Source of the DNA: Psychrobacter celer
GTDB taxonomy: Bacteria; Pseudomonadota; Gammaproteobacteria; Pseudomonadales; Moraxellaceae
Direction of reading: 5' to 3'
Assembly (NCBI RefSeq): GCF_016107555.1
Contig: NZ_JABASU010000010.1
Coordinates: 1-64,000, forward strand
DNA: 64,000 nt
The translations under genes were made by a program, and so were the position numbers. A model generated the notes under the pieces. That model worked only from the letters and a program-made list of their open reading frames with translations. It made no database searches and had not been told where the DNA came from. Shown one piece after another: positions 49,768-59,627 of the stretch (its first letter is position 1; each line of letters begins with the position of its first letter).

Positions 49768-49800
49768 AAGACCTCAGCGGTGTGGTCTGAGGTCTTTTGA
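49768..49800 (-). terminator. Terminator after the penicillin-acylase gene
   Basis: Stem AAGACCTCAG / CTGAGGTCTT around CGGTGTGGT; the A run on the plus strand gives the T tail for the leftward transcript. Confidence 0.75.
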
Positions 49801-49822
49801 TAAGGTTAAATAGCAGTTGGTT

Positions 49823-52342
49823 TTACTCGGTTAATTGCAGCGTATCGCCCACCGCGTGAGTTGCAATCTCACCGGCACTAAACGGCAGGCGAATCCAGTC
49901 TTTTGCAGAGTAACGCCGCGTCTGGTCACGGTTATAAGGGCGTGTGCTATCCGCGGATTGCGAATACGCCAGTAAGGCGTTGACCACAGGGCCTTTGTCA
50001 TCAAACGTCACCGCTTGCATATATGTCGGGCCGTTATTGATAAAGGCATACTCGCTGGCATCAGCGTTTGGTGCTGGGCCGCGCGCTACGTTAAAGACGC
50101 CTTCACGTCCTTGGCCGCCATGCATCGGAATACGCTCGTTGTTTTTGCTGGCATCAAGGGTGTATTGTAGCTCGCCCAATGTGGCATCGAGCGCCACGCC
50201 ATTGTTTTGAAAGTAGGCAATCGCATCTGCCAAGGCGGCACGGGTGCCCGCTGTGATTTTAAGATCGCGCGGTGTGTTGATAGGGTCAGACTCATCAAAC
50301 GGCACATCAAAAGCATCATCAGTGGTTTCGGTAAAGTCGACATTGCGCCAAAACTCTCTAAAGACATGAGCGCCCCTACTGTCTAAGTTATTACGGCGGT
50401 CCCAATTGCTCAGCACTGTGCAGGCTTGGGTCGCGTCGATACTGCCACCGCTCGATAACGTCAGCATCGGGTTGGCGGCGCAGTCAGCGAGGACATCATC
50501 AAGCACTAGCTCCGCGACATAACTGCGGTTGCCATAGACCACTTGTTGGAGGTTTTCTAGAGTAAAGGTGTCGCCGCCTAACCCATCTGAGTTGTCCAAA
50601 CGATCAAATATCTGCTGAAAACCCATACGCGTGCGCATCAATAACGGTACGCCATCTGGTGGATTGGCCGAGATAAAGGGGGTTAAGCGCCGACGCAGTA
50701 GTGGTGAAAAATCGGTCAATGGCTGATTTGGATTGCTAAACCAATAGCTGTCATTGGAGTTGGCCACATAATCATCACGTATCAAAAAAGGTAGGTTTGA
50801 TGCGCCAAAAATCCCAGCTTGCGGCGAATCTGCATCATTGCCCCATTCACAAGCGGCCTTGCTACCATTGAGCGCGGGTAAATCAAAACTGACAATGCCT
50901 TGTAAAAACGGCTGTCCTGCGATGCAGCTCTTTAGCTTGTCTGCAGTCACATGAGGGACGGTTGAGATATCAGCGTACAAGGCTTTGCCCTGTCTATCTG
51001 CAGCGATGGTATTGACAAAACCAAGCCCGACGGTGTCTTGCATACGCTCTTTTAAATCTTCGACGCTATCGGCTTTATTCATACTAAGCCATTGGTTAAG
51101 TGAGCGCGGGTTTTCTGAGGCAGCATCACGAATGGTAAAGGCCAGATTGTTACTGCCCCATGCTGGCAGGAGACCGTTGACGGTGTTGACCGCGAGCATC
51201 GGACCATAATGCGACAGATAGATGGGCTGAGTCAGGCTGCCGTTGTCAGGCAGCTGGATCGTCACATCGACTTTTTTGATGTCGCGCTCCTCGACAGCGC
51301 CTTCAGTGTTTTCATAGGTATATTTCATCGGATCGCCATCGACTAGGTTAAGCTGATAGAGCGTAAAGCGTTTGGCGGTAGAGACGGTATGGCTCCAAGC
51401 GACGTCTTTATTAAACCCAATATTGGGAAATGGCTGACCTTGCTGAGCGGCGCCCATGACGTCTAGCTCGCCTGGCAAGGTGAGATGAAATTGATAAAAA
51501 CGCTGTACGCCATCCCAAGGCTCGTGCGGGTTGCCATAGAGAATACCGCGCTGGGTGCCGGTGACCCCACTGCCCAAGGCGTAAGCATTACTGCCGCCAT
51601 CCATCACATTGATGGTGGTCATATCAAAATCAAAGCCCGCCGCCAGCTCTGATGCTGAGGCCGATGAAGAAGAGTATAGCGATGTCTCTGATGCCGCACC
51701 TGAGCTGGTAGGCAGCCTACGGCTCGTCATAGCTGTATCTACTGCAGGCGGGGCTGCTGCGACGATGGGCGCAACAAAATTGGCAAGCCCGCCGCGCAAG
51801 TTAGCCTTACCATAAAGCGCAAGCAAGTCATCGGTATCGATTTCTTGTACCCATGGCGCGCCTGCACACTCAGGGTCGATGTTGCCCACCCCTGTATCGC
51901 GCAAGTAGCGACTATAGCCTGCCGCATAGCCTGCTACGGCATCAAGTACTTCTGGCTGTTGGGCGGCCAAAAACTGCTGGCGTTTGGCAGGCGAGTTGTA
52001 CCAGGTATAAAACACATCGCTGGTGACATCACCGTCCTCGCCCAGATAGAGCATACTCTGACCACGAGCGACCACGATTTCGCGGGCCAGCGAGCAGATA
52101 TTGTCCTCGGCAAAGGCATAACCAACGCCGTATCCTAGGCTTTTATAGTCTTTTGCGGTGATATGCGGGATGCCAAACTCGGTGCGCTGGATGTCCACCT
52201 CGTAGGTGGTCGTGGGCTGGGCGGTATCAGCGTTATTAAAACTGTTGTCACTATCCGAACAACCGAATAGAGCTAAGGAGACGGCCACTGTCAGTAGCGT
52301 AAGGGTCGGCACACGCCGATGCTTAAGCACATTGATGCTCAT
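49823..52342 (-). CDS. Penicillin-acylase-family lipoprotein (Ntn hydrolase)
   Basis: An 839-residue Ntn hydrolase of the penicillin/acyl-homoserine-lactone acylase family. A lipoprotein signal ends in LFGC with Cys28 as the lipidated residue. The precursor should be cleaved before the catalytic Ser251 in DGG-SNAYALG, giving a small alpha chain and a large beta chain. The usual early motif RTEFGIPHI (53-61) is present. A low-complexity Ser/Ala linker (about 205-235) lies just before the cleavage point. The protein probably sits in the periplasm or outer membrane and removes acyl groups from amides; whether it acts on quorum signals, antibiotics or lipopeptides cannot be told. Confidence 0.88.
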   Translation of the reverse strand: MSINVLKHRRVPTLTLLTVAVSLALFGCSDSDNSFNNADTAQPTTTYEVDIQRTEFGIPHITAKDYKSLGYGVGYAFAEDNICSLAREIVVARGQSMLYLGEDGDVTSDVFYTWYNSPAKRQQFLAAQQPEVLDAVAGYAAGYSRYLRDTGVGNIDPECAGAPWVQEIDTDDLLALYGKANLRGGLANFVAPIVAAAPPAVDTAMTSRRLPTSSGAASETSLYSSSSASASELAAGFDFDMTTINVMDGGSNAYALGSGVTGTQRGILYGNPHEPWDGVQRFYQFHLTLPGELDVMGAAQQGQPFPNIGFNKDVAWSHTVSTAKRFTLYQLNLVDGDPMKYTYENTEGAVEERDIKKVDVTIQLPDNGSLTQPIYLSHYGPMLAVNTVNGLLPAWGSNNLAFTIRDAASENPRSLNQWLSMNKADSVEDLKERMQDTVGLGFVNTIAADRQGKALYADISTVPHVTADKLKSCIAGQPFLQGIVSFDLPALNGSKAACEWGNDADSPQAGIFGASNLPFLIRDDYVANSNDSYWFSNPNQPLTDFSPLLRRRLTPFISANPPDGVPLLMRTRMGFQQIFDRLDNSDGLGGDTFTLENLQQVVYGNRSYVAELVLDDVLADCAANPMLTLSSGGSIDATQACTVLSNWDRRNNLDSRGAHVFREFWRNVDFTETTDDAFDVPFDESDPINTPRDLKITAGTRAALADAIAYFQNNGVALDATLGELQYTLDASKNNERIPMHGGQGREGVFNVARGPAPNADASEYAFINNGPTYMQAVTFDDKGPVVNALLAYSQSADSTRPYNRDQTRRYSAKDWIRLPFSAGEIATHAVGDTLQLTE

Positions 52343-52632
52343 AACTTATCCATCCTTGGTTGGTTAAAAAAGCGTGGTACATAAAGCTCGACTCAATCAG
52401 CTTTATGAGGCAATAACATCCTTTTATTGCGCATGCGTTTAAGACTAGGGTTGAGATTAAGACGCATCTATTCATCATATAACAATATAGAAGTGTGATG
52501 CTAGTGCTGCCTTATTTAACGCATCGGTATTAAATGATATTAAAATTGAAAACAAAGCGAGTGAGACACGACATTTGCGCACTGATAATTAATGTTTTAT
52601 TATCGATTGATTCCCTATATTAGGAAGTACTG

Positions 52633-54231
52633 ATGTCGTTTGCTCAAGTCTATACCCGCTCAGTCGTCGGGCTGCATGCCCCCAAGGTCATCATTGAGGT
52701 GCATTTATCGCAAGGCTTGCCTGCACTCACCATTGTGGGTTTGCCAGAGGCGGCCGTCCGTGAGAGTAAGGATCGCGTACGCTCCGCCATCTTAAACTCA
52801 GGTTTTCAATTTCCCAATCGTCGTCTGACCATCAACTTAGCGCCAGCGGACCTGCCAAAAGATGGCGCGCGGCTGGATTTGCCGATTGCGATTGGTATCT
52901 TAGCGGCGAGTGGTCAGATCGAGCCTGAGAGCTTGTCCGCGTTTGAGTTTATCGGTGAGCTGGCGCTAAATGGCGAGCTGCGCCAAGTCAGCGGCAGTCT
53001 GGCAGTAGCACGGGCGATAAAATCAGAAGGGGTAACGGCGCGGTTAGGGCAGATGACAACGACAGCTGACCCAAAAGGCTGCGCGCAAAAAGAAGATCAG
53101 AAAGAAGCTAGCGCGCAAAAACTGCCGCAGTTGATCGTGCCCATGGACAATGGTGCTGAGGCCAGCCGCGTCGAGGGTGTAGATGTATTGGCCGCTGAGA
53201 GCTTGCAGGCTGTGTGTGAGCACTTACAGTCACTGACTGAACCAAACGCGACCTCTCAGCGTTTACCCATTGTCACGCCCAGCACCGTGCAGCGGCATGT
53301 CGGCTATCAGGTAGATTTGGCTGATGTCAAAGGCCAGCATCATGCCAGACGGGCATTAGAGATTGCGGCAGCAGGCGGTCATTCGTTACTGTTTACAGGG
53401 CCGCCTGGCTCTGGCAAGACGCTGATGGCATCGAGATTGCCGACCATCTTGCCAGATTTGAGTGATGAGGAGGCGCTGGAGGTAGCCAGCACTTACTCGG
53501 TGGCAGACAGTGATTATGATTATGGTACACGGCCCTTTCGTCAAGTGCATCACACCATATCGGCAGTGGCACTGGTGGGCGGTGGCTCACGTCCGAAACC
53601 TGGTGAAATAACACTTGCTGATAAGGGGGTTTTATTTCTCGATGAGCTACCAGAGTTTGATCGTACTGTGCTTGAGGTCTTGCGTCAGCCGTTGGAGGCC
53701 AAGCAAATCACCATCAGCCGTGCCAACTCACAAATGACCTTTCCGGCCAGCTTTCAGCTAGTAGCGGCGATGAACCCTTGCCCATGTGGCTATGACGGTG
53801 ATGGCTCGGGACGCTGCCGCTGTCGACCTGAGCAGATCAAGCGCTATCAAGACAAACTCTCAGGGCCGCTACTTGATCGTATTGATTTGCACATCACTGT
53901 ACCTGCACTACCCATCGCAGACTTACAGAACGCGCAGACAGGCGAAACCTCCGCCCAAGTCCGCGAGCGTGTTGCCGCCGCGCATCAACGCCAAATAACG
54001 CGGCAACACAAGGTCAATAATGCACTGAGCCCAAGCGAGATCGATAAGTATGTGCCACTGGGTGAGGGCGAGCAGCAACTGTTGCAGTTGGCGCAGCAGC
54101 GACTTAATTTATCGGCGCGTGGCTATCATAGAGTCTTGCGCGTTGCTCGTACCATTGCCGATCTTGCCGCTAGTCATGATGTCACCAGCGCTCATTTGTC
54201 AGAGGCGCTCAGCTATCGGGGCAAAGCATAA
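52633..54231 (+). CDS. comM: ComM/YifB-type AAA+ helicase
   Basis: A 532-residue Mg-chelatase-like AAA+ protein; ComM promotes branch migration during natural transformation. It has the N-terminal Lon-S16-like domain (AQVYTRSVVGLHAPKVIIEV), Walker A LLFTGPPGSGKTLMASRLP, GVLFLDELPEF (Walker B), a Cys-rich AMNPCPCGYDG...GRCRCRP segment and a C-terminal helical domain ending in LSYRGKA. It is about 25 residues longer than usual because of a Lys/Gln-rich insert (about 145-170). It is intact, unlike dprA. Confidence 0.93.
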   Translation: MSFAQVYTRSVVGLHAPKVIIEVHLSQGLPALTIVGLPEAAVRESKDRVRSAILNSGFQFPNRRLTINLAPADLPKDGARLDLPIAIGILAASGQIEPESLSAFEFIGELALNGELRQVSGSLAVARAIKSEGVTARLGQMTTTADPKGCAQKEDQKEASAQKLPQLIVPMDNGAEASRVEGVDVLAAESLQAVCEHLQSLTEPNATSQRLPIVTPSTVQRHVGYQVDLADVKGQHHARRALEIAAAGGHSLLFTGPPGSGKTLMASRLPTILPDLSDEEALEVASTYSVADSDYDYGTRPFRQVHHTISAVALVGGGSRPKPGEITLADKGVLFLDELPEFDRTVLEVLRQPLEAKQITISRANSQMTFPASFQLVAAMNPCPCGYDGDGSGRCRCRPEQIKRYQDKLSGPLLDRIDLHITVPALPIADLQNAQTGETSAQVRERVAAAHQRQITRQHKVNNALSPSEIDKYVPLGEGEQQLLQLAQQRLNLSARGYHRVLRVARTIADLAASHDVTSAHLSEALSYRGKA

Positions 54232-54302
54232 GAGCAAATCAGGCTCGCCTAAGTTAAAGGTCTATAGGCTGTATTATCAATGTATAGACTGTATTTTATT
54301 GC

Positions 54303-54986
54303 TTATGCATCGTTTTGCAGGATCCATTGCACTAAGGCGGCAAAGTCATCAAACGCATGGGTGGGATTTAGCTTACGAATATCTTGTCCATAGTTGTAGC
54401 CATAAGACAGCCCCAGCGTGTCCATACCGGCGTTTTGGCCGGCCAAGATATCATTTCTAGAATCGCCTATCATGATGGCTTGTGCTGGCGTGACGCCCAG
54501 CGTTTGGCAGACATGTAGCAGCGGCGCGGCATCTGGTTTTTTTTGCGGTAAGCTATCGCCGCCGAGCACAGCACTAAACAGCTCTTGCCAGCCGAAGGAC
54601 TGTAAGATTTTTGGGACAAAACCAATGGGTTTGTTGGTGACCAAAGCCAGGGTGTAGCCCGCTGCTTTTAGTTGTTTGAGACCATTATCGACGTCTGGAT
54701 AGGCGACCGTTTTGCTACCGCTGATATCTTTATAAGCCGTAAAAAACACCGCTTCGGCGTGATCCAGAGTGTCTGTATTTAGCTCGTCTTCTAGCACCTC
54801 TATTTTGCCGACCAAGGCACGTGCCACCAGCATGCGTGAGCCGTTGCCGACCCAATTACGTATAGTATCAATAGGGTAGGTGTCTTTGCCAAGTGTGCTT
54901 AGCATGGCGTTTACGGCATCGGCCAAGTCTGGTACGCTATCGATGAGCGTACCATCAAAATCAAAAATCAACAGTTGCTTATCCAT
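54303..54986 (-). CDS. gph: Phosphoglycolate phosphatase
   Basis: A 227-residue HAD hydrolase that dephosphorylates 2-phosphoglycolate arising from DNA repair. HAD motifs are complete: DFDGTLIDS (9-17, nucleophile Asp), VTNKP (motif II), the motif III Lys in PQKKPDAAPL and GDSRNDILAGQNAG (motif IV). Family lacks special start evidence here; ATG 54986 follows GAGGAATAA. Convergent with comM. Another HAD substrate cannot be excluded. Confidence 0.9.
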   Translation of the reverse strand: MDKQLLIFDFDGTLIDSVPDLADAVNAMLSTLGKDTYPIDTIRNWVGNGSRMLVARALVGKIEVLEDELNTDTLDHAEAVFFTAYKDISGSKTVAYPDVDNGLKQLKAAGYTLALVTNKPIGFVPKILQSFGWQELFSAVLGGDSLPQKKPDAAPLLHVCQTLGVTPAQAIMIGDSRNDILAGQNAGMDTLGLSYGYNYGQDIRKLNPTHAFDDFAALVQWILQNDA

Positions 54987-55216
54987 TATTCCTCTCGGTT
55001 TTGTGTTGCTATAGCGGATTTAAGATAGCTTCGATGCCCAAACAATACCAAGCAATATAAGGCAAGGCAGGCAAGCGACAGTGTGCAATGAGTGGGGGGC
55101 GCTGCAAGCGAGCCAAGCGCCGTATCTATTTTATACAAGGATAGCTATCTTGATCGTCTGTGCTACCATAGCACAGCTAAGCTTTTGCACCCACTTTTAT
55201 GCAGGCTTAAATATCG

Positions 55217-55717
55217 CTAGTCGACATCTTTATAGCGCTCGCGGTGCGCTTTTTTCATTTGTAGATAGGTGTCATTTTTACGGCACGCGTCCCATTTTTG
55301 CTTAAAAATACGAGCGGACTCTGCTTTGATAGGGTCCTCTTGCTGACGCGGTAACTCTTCGCGGCCATGCGCGCCGCTTTGGCCTTTTTTATCGTCAGGT
55401 ACCGCCCCTTTGTATTTTTTGCCGCCCTTGTGATTGGCATAGCGCCGCGCGCGTGTGTAGCCCATTTGGATAAACTTGCGCGCCATGTCAGCACCAACAA
55501 AATCATCCTTTGCCAAGTAATCCAAAAACATCTGATAAATCGTCTCGCTGCTTTGCTTGGCAACCTCAGGAGTGGCAAAGCGCCAGTATGGCAAAATCTC
55601 AGACTTATAAGGCTCGACCAACAGCACTCCTTGCTCGCCGCGCCCGACTCGGTATAGCTCAGGCTGCGCGCGCAGGTCTAGGTTTTTATAATCTAAGTCA
55701 TAATCAAACTCTCGCAT
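55217..55717 (-). CDS. DUF4385 family protein
   Basis: A 166-residue protein whose sequence (FDYDLDYKNLDLRAQPELYR, GEQGVLLVEPYKSEILPYW, FVGADMARKFIQMGYTRARR) fits the DUF4385 family of small, basic cytosolic proteins of unknown function. The C-terminal 40 residues are highly charged. No neighbour suggests a role. Starts at ATG 55717. Confidence 0.85.
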   Translation of the reverse strand: MREFDYDLDYKNLDLRAQPELYRVGRGEQGVLLVEPYKSEILPYWRFATPEVAKQSSETIYQMFLDYLAKDDFVGADMARKFIQMGYTRARRYANHKGGKKYKGAVPDDKKGQSGAHGREELPRQQEDPIKAESARIFKQKWDACRKNDTYLQMKKAHRERYKDVD

Positions 55718-55907
55718 CGTGTGCCCTTATCCTTTGTATGATGTTTACGGCTACTATCGAGTATACTGAGCGCAGCTGTCTAAAAAACAGCGCAAAAGTG
55801 TTATACAACCGTGACAGTGAGCGATTACTATATGAATCACCGCTGCTGGCTTTATCGCTAAGGCCAGCATTAGATAGCGTTTGATGATTACTGAGTAGGT
55901 CAAAACC

Positions 55908-56264
55908 ATGACAATAAAACGTATAAAACCATTTGGCATCACCCCGATTTTATTTTCAAAATATAGGTTGGGTGTCGCGGCGCTACTCATCAGTGTACTC
56001 AGTACCACGGCGGCATATGGCGCGTGGTTTGAGCGTTTTATCCCGCAGGGTGAGACCTATACCGTACGAGAGATAGACCGTGACTTGGCCTTTGTGATTG
56101 ATGGTTTTATCTATGATGCGCGCACGTCGTGCTTTTTGGCGGTGGGGGATCGGGTGGTGTTTTTTGAGGGGCGTCATGGTATTGATTACCGTGCAACGAT
56201 CTATGACTTGGATTCACGCGAGCGCTGTGAGCTGTTATTGCGCGGTAGGCTATACCAGCGTTAA
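55908..56264 (+). CDS. Small exported protein, unknown
   Basis: A 118-residue protein with a basic N-terminus and hydrophobic segment (about 19-40, GVAALLISVLSTTAAYG) that reads as a signal peptide or anchor. The mature part contains two Cys (in TSCFLAVGD and ERCELLL) that could form a disulfide, and an SH3-like strand pattern. Family not recognised. Single gene on the plus strand before a terminator shared with tRNA-Phe. Confidence 0.65.
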   Translation: MTIKRIKPFGITPILFSKYRLGVAALLISVLSTTAAYGAWFERFIPQGETYTVREIDRDLAFVIDGFIYDARTSCFLAVGDRVVFFEGRHGIDYRATIYDLDSRERCELLLRGRLYQR

Positions 56265-56297
56265 GTGAGTATTAATCCATAAAAATCAGCCATAAAA

Positions 56298-56329
56298 AAA
56301 CCCCAAACATTTCTCAATGTTTGGGGTTT
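56298..56329. terminator. Bidirectional terminator, small gene / tRNA-Phe
   Basis: Perfect stem CCCCAAACATT / AATGTTTGGGG with a TCTC loop, A run on the left, T run on the right. Confidence 0.85.
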
Positions 56330-56347
56330 TAGAATCTAGTAAACGAA

Positions 56348-56423
56348 TGGTGGCTCGAGGCAGGATCGAACTGCCGACACACGGATTTTCAATCCGTTGC
56401 TCTACCGACTGAGCTATCGAGCC
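56348..56423 (-). tRNA. tRNA-Phe (GAA)
   Basis: A complete 76-nt cloverleaf on the minus strand. Acceptor GGCTCGA pairs with TCGAGCC, the D arm is AGCTCAGTCGGTAGAGC-like, the anticodon arm ACGGATTGAAAATCCGT has GAA, and the T arm is CGGCAGTTCGATCCTGCC-like. The CCA end is encoded. No integrase or attachment-site duplication is seen next to it. Confidence 0.97.
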
Positions 56424-56550
56424 GTCTTCGTTGAGGCGCTATTAAACTAAATATCGCCGCTGCTGTCAAGGGGTTTTTGCATTTTATGTGATAAAAGTCT
56501 CTATATCCGTCAATATAAGCGAAATAATCGGGTTTTGTCTTACTTTGAGT

Positions 56551-56574
56551 GATTGAATTGAGGACACGCCCTAG
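56551..56574. repeat. Short dispersed repeat, copy 3 (holds GNAT-like gene stop)
   Basis: GAATTGAGGACACGCCCTAG here corresponds to the right half of copies 1 and 2. Its CTAG gives the TAG stop codon of the minus-strand gene that begins at 56571. Confidence 0.6.
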
Positions 56575-56993
56575 TCTTTGACGCGCAGCAGCTCATACTC
56601 GCTCATGATACGATGAATAGCATCATCGGCAGGGACGAACTCTCGCACGCCTTTTTTGACCTCGGCATCATAGACCAGCTTGATAAACTTGGCATCAATC
56701 GCGCGTTTGCGGTTTTCTAGATGTACGGTGAGGTACTGTAGGCGTTTGGCATTGGTTTGTCCGTCATCGAAGCAAGCCACCGCAGCGATGGGCTTATCAT
56801 TAAACATGCCGACGTATAGATATTGCCCACGGCTAAACCCTTGCTCAACGAGCCGAAGCACCTCTGCACCACTAGGCTGGGTTTCATCGCTGTCATATAG
56901 TGCCGCCAAGCGCTCGGCCAGCTCATTGTCGCGTGCAGGTTTTTTGATCAGCGGGGCGTCTAAGCGGTTGATGGCAATGGCTTCTAAAGGCAT
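56571..56993 (-). CDS. GNAT/PanZ-like acetyltransferase-fold protein
   Basis: A 140-residue protein with the strand pattern of a small GNAT domain (YLYVGMFNDKPIAAVACFDDG, then RLQYLTVHLENRKRAIDAKFI). It resembles PanZ/PanM, the acetyl-CoA-binding factor that triggers cleavage of aspartate decarboxylase PanD, but the P-loop for CoA is weak, so this is tentative. I start it at ATG 56993 (MPLEAIAI); an in-frame TTG 18 bases upstream is less likely. The stop lies in a dispersed repeat. Confidence 0.55.
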   Translation of the reverse strand: MPLEAIAINRLDAPLIKKPARDNELAERLAALYDSDETQPSGAEVLRLVEQGFSRGQYLYVGMFNDKPIAAVACFDDGQTNAKRLQYLTVHLENRKRAIDAKFIKLVYDAEVKKGVREFVPADDAIHRIMSEYELLRVKD

Positions 56994-57011
56994 GGCAGTT
57001 GTTCCTATCAA

Positions 57012-57393
57012 AAATGGAATGTTATAAATAGACAGTGATAAGGTCAGGTCGGTATAAACAAGATAGCACGCGGCATTACAGCGTCACAGCATTGATGATT
57101 GATAAAACTCAATGCACTATTTTAGCAGAATACGCAGATTTTGTGCGTGGTTTGGCGCTTGGCCGTGGCGGTCGTGGTTAGGGTTTGCTATGATGCAGGT
57201 AGGCCGCGTATTGTCTCTGACAGACAGACTGCATTTAGCCCGTGCGCGCCAGCCGTATTTTAGTCTTTTTTAATCTTTTATCATTGACAGACTTTGTTGA
57301 CACCGCTCGCAACGTACGAGTGTTTATTGGACGTTTATCGTCCTATTTTATTGAGCACATTTTATTGACCGCTTTTATTGATAGAGAGTAGCC
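57012..57393. other. 382-bp divergent spacer before hisB
   Basis: No gene seen. Two TTGACA-type hexamers near 57285 and 57300 may be -35 elements for hisB, but no good -10 lies at the right spacing. Confidence 0.35.
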
Positions 57394-58053
57394 ATGACAG
57401 CCAATTCGACCACCCATACCCCTGAACAGTCCTTGCCTCAAACCCCAAACCTACATGGCCGTCCAGCGCGCACCGCCACCGTCGAGCGCAATACCGCTGA
57501 GACCCAAGTCAAATGTACAGTCAATCTCGATGGCACCGGTCAAGGCGTCGTCGATACAGGGGTGCCGTTTTTGGATCATATGATCGATCAGATCAAGCGT
57601 CATGGTCTCTTTGATTTAGATATAAAATGCACAGGCGATACCTATATCGATGACCATCACAGTGTCGAGGACACCGGTATTACTTTGGGCCAAGCGTTTA
57701 ACAAAGCTTTGGGCGACAAAAAAGGCATCCGCCGTTATGGGCATTTTTATGCGCCGCTCGATGAGTCATTGACTCGCGCGGTCGTCGATCTCTCAGGGCG
57801 TCCAGGTCTGCATATGGATATTCCATTTACCCGCTCACATGTCGGCAAGTTCGATGTCGATCTGTTTAGCGAATTCTTTTACGGCTTTGTCAACCACTCA
57901 TGGATGACCGTGCATTTGGACAATCTTAAAGGCAAAAACAGCCATCACCAAATCGAGTCGACCTTTAAAGCCTTTGCTCGCGCCCTGCGTATGGCCTGTG
58001 AATATGATGAGCGAGCGCTAAATACCTTACCGTCGACCAAAGAAGCGTTTTAA
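57394..58053 (+). CDS. hisB: Imidazoleglycerol-phosphate dehydratase HisB
   Basis: A 219-residue single-function dehydratase (step 6/7 of histidine synthesis). The two His motifs are [11 protein letters not shown] (about 88-98) and NSHHQIEST (about 192-200), which bind Mn2+. The fold starts at [12 protein letters not shown] (about 22), so the first 20 residues are a Thr/Pro-rich extension. Unlike enterobacterial HisB it has no phosphatase domain. It leads a short his cluster with hisH. Confidence 0.96.
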   Translation: MTANSTTHTPEQSLPQTPNLHGRPARTATVERNTAETQVKCTVNLDGTGQGVVDTGVPFLDHMIDQIKRHGLFDLDIKCTGDTYIDDHHSVEDTGITLGQAFNKALGDKKGIRRYGHFYAPLDESLTRAVVDLSGRPGLHMDIPFTRSHVGKFDVDLFSEFFYGFVNHSWMTVHLDNLKGKNSHHQIESTFKAFARALRMACEYDERALNTLPSTKEAF

Positions 58054-58198
58054 GGATAGGTACGGTGCTGCTACGGTCACAGCCGCGCTTATTGCACGGC
58101 TTGTACAGTTGGCGCTTTTGTTCGTAGCAGAATTTTATCTATACCTCATTCGCTGTTATCAAATATAATAAAAACGATTCAAAAACGAGAACCAATCA

Positions 58199-58834
58199 AT
58201 GACCAAAATCGCCTTATTAGATTATGGCATGGGTAATTTGCACTCAGCTGGCAAAGCATTGTCAGCGGTAGGGGCAGACGTCTCTATCACCAATGACCCA
58301 AAAGTTGTCGCTGCTGCTGACAAAATCGTCTTCCCCGGTGTCGGTGCCATGCGCGATTGTATGGCTGGTATGGCCGCTGCGGGTATCGATGATGTCGTAC
58401 GCGACGCGATATTTAACAAACCCGTGATGGCCATCTGTGTCGGTATGCAAGCGCTGTTTGAGCAATCGGCAGAAAATGGCGGCACAAATTGCCTAGGCAT
58501 CCTAAACGGTAGCGTAGAAGCCTTTGATCCGGCGTGGAAAGACAAGCAAGGCGCGACGATTAAAGTACCGCACATGGGCTGGAATACCATTAGCGGTATG
58601 GACTTTCACCATCCATTGTGGCGCGGTATCGATGACCATGCGTATTTTTATTTTGTGCACAGTTTTTACTGCGTTCCTGCCGATAGCACACAAGTGGCCG
58701 CTGTTTGCGACTATGGCCAGCCGTTTTGTGCCAGCGTGATCCAAGACAACTTGTTTGCCACCCAGTTTCACCCCGAAAAAAGCCATACCGCTGGCTTGCA
58801 ACTGTTAAAGAACTTCGTTGAGTGGGATATATAG
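58199..58834 (+). CDS. hisH: Imidazole glycerol phosphate synthase subunit HisH
   Basis: The 211-residue glutaminase subunit that feeds ammonia to HisF. Seen are [16 protein letters not shown] (5-20), the nucleophile Cys in [12 protein letters not shown] (about 76-87) and the His/Glu pair in [14 protein letters not shown] near the C-terminus. 145 bp after hisB. hisA and hisF, normally next, do not follow. Confidence 0.96.
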   Translation: MTKIALLDYGMGNLHSAGKALSAVGADVSITNDPKVVAAADKIVFPGVGAMRDCMAGMAAAGIDDVVRDAIFNKPVMAICVGMQALFEQSAENGGTNCLGILNGSVEAFDPAWKDKQGATIKVPHMGWNTISGMDFHHPLWRGIDDHAYFYFVHSFYCVPADSTQVAAVCDYGQPFCASVIQDNLFATQFHPEKSHTAGLQLLKNFVEWDI

Positions 58835-58961
58835 CCAGACAACGCTGTCTTTTTCATCAGTAGTCACGCTGAACAGATATCAGCTTGAAAGGTGAGTCGA
58901 CGGCGCTGTTCACTTCTTATAGGCCGCAGCTATTGCTTGCTGTTATATACGGAAAACACCA

Positions 58962-59351
58962 GTGGATTTTACTGCCTTTAAAATCAATATCATCGATGTC
59001 ACAGGCCTAGCCAAAGATGCGCTGCACATCTATGTCGGTGTCGGGGTCTATCTGCTGTGCCTGCTGATACTGCGCCCTCTTATCAAAAATCAAAATCTCA
59101 GAGCTTTTATGGCACTGCTGGTGGTGATGAGCGTGGCGCTGCTCGGGGAGTATCTGGATAATCGCCATATCATCCTTCCAAAAGGGGTGTTTGCGCTGGG
59201 AGTCTTGGATATCAAAGCCAGCCTACACGACCTGATAAACACCTGCCTGCTGCCCTTGGTGCTGTATGCGGCCAATAAATGGCTAAAAATATTTCAGCCC
59301 ACCCCCCATGCCAAAGTCTTGCTTAAGCGCCATAAAAAAATGGACGGCTAG
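58962..59351 (+). CDS. Small membrane protein, unknown
   Basis: A 129-residue protein with three probable helices (about 24-40, 48-62 and 86-105). Its conserved-looking parts are KDALHIYVGVGVYLL and SLHDLINTCLLPLVL, an arrangement found in uncharacterised, VanZ-like small membrane proteins. The start is GTG 58962. Family membership and role uncertain. Confidence 0.6.
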   Translation: MDFTAFKINIIDVTGLAKDALHIYVGVGVYLLCLLILRPLIKNQNLRAFMALLVVMSVALLGEYLDNRHIILPKGVFALGVLDIKASLHDLINTCLLPLVLYAANKWLKIFQPTPHAKVLLKRHKKMDG

Positions 59352-59371
59352 CTTTTGCTGTCGCCCGCCAC

Positions 59372-59482
59372 TATAGTTAATCCGATATAAAAACGATACA
59401 GCGAGAAGATACGTGGTTTTTCTTAGCCTTGAGCGGCGCAGGCACAGCACGCAAGAAAAATTTGTACCAGTTACAGGTTCAT
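59372..59482. repeat. Dispersed repeat, copy F (inverted, truncated)
   Basis: Opposite orientation. The end ATATAAAAACGATACAGCGA matches the right end of copies A and D, and GCGCAGGCACAGCACGCAAG plus TTTGTACCAGTT match the reversed core and inner arm. The other end is missing. Confidence 0.6.
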
Positions 59483-59627
59483 AAGCGGCCTTATCTTTAC
59501 AAAGCTTACGAAACATAAAAAGTCTCGTCTATTTCACGTTTCCTTATTTTGCTACTTTATAGGTGTCATCTTTCTTGATGAGCCAATACAAGTCATAAAA
59601 CTATAAGCAATAAAAAAGGAAGCCACT

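Noticed and set aside
56348-56423. tRNA-Phe as an integration site of a genomic island
   Set aside because: No integrase and no duplicated tRNA 3' end were found nearby; both flanks are ordinary core genes.
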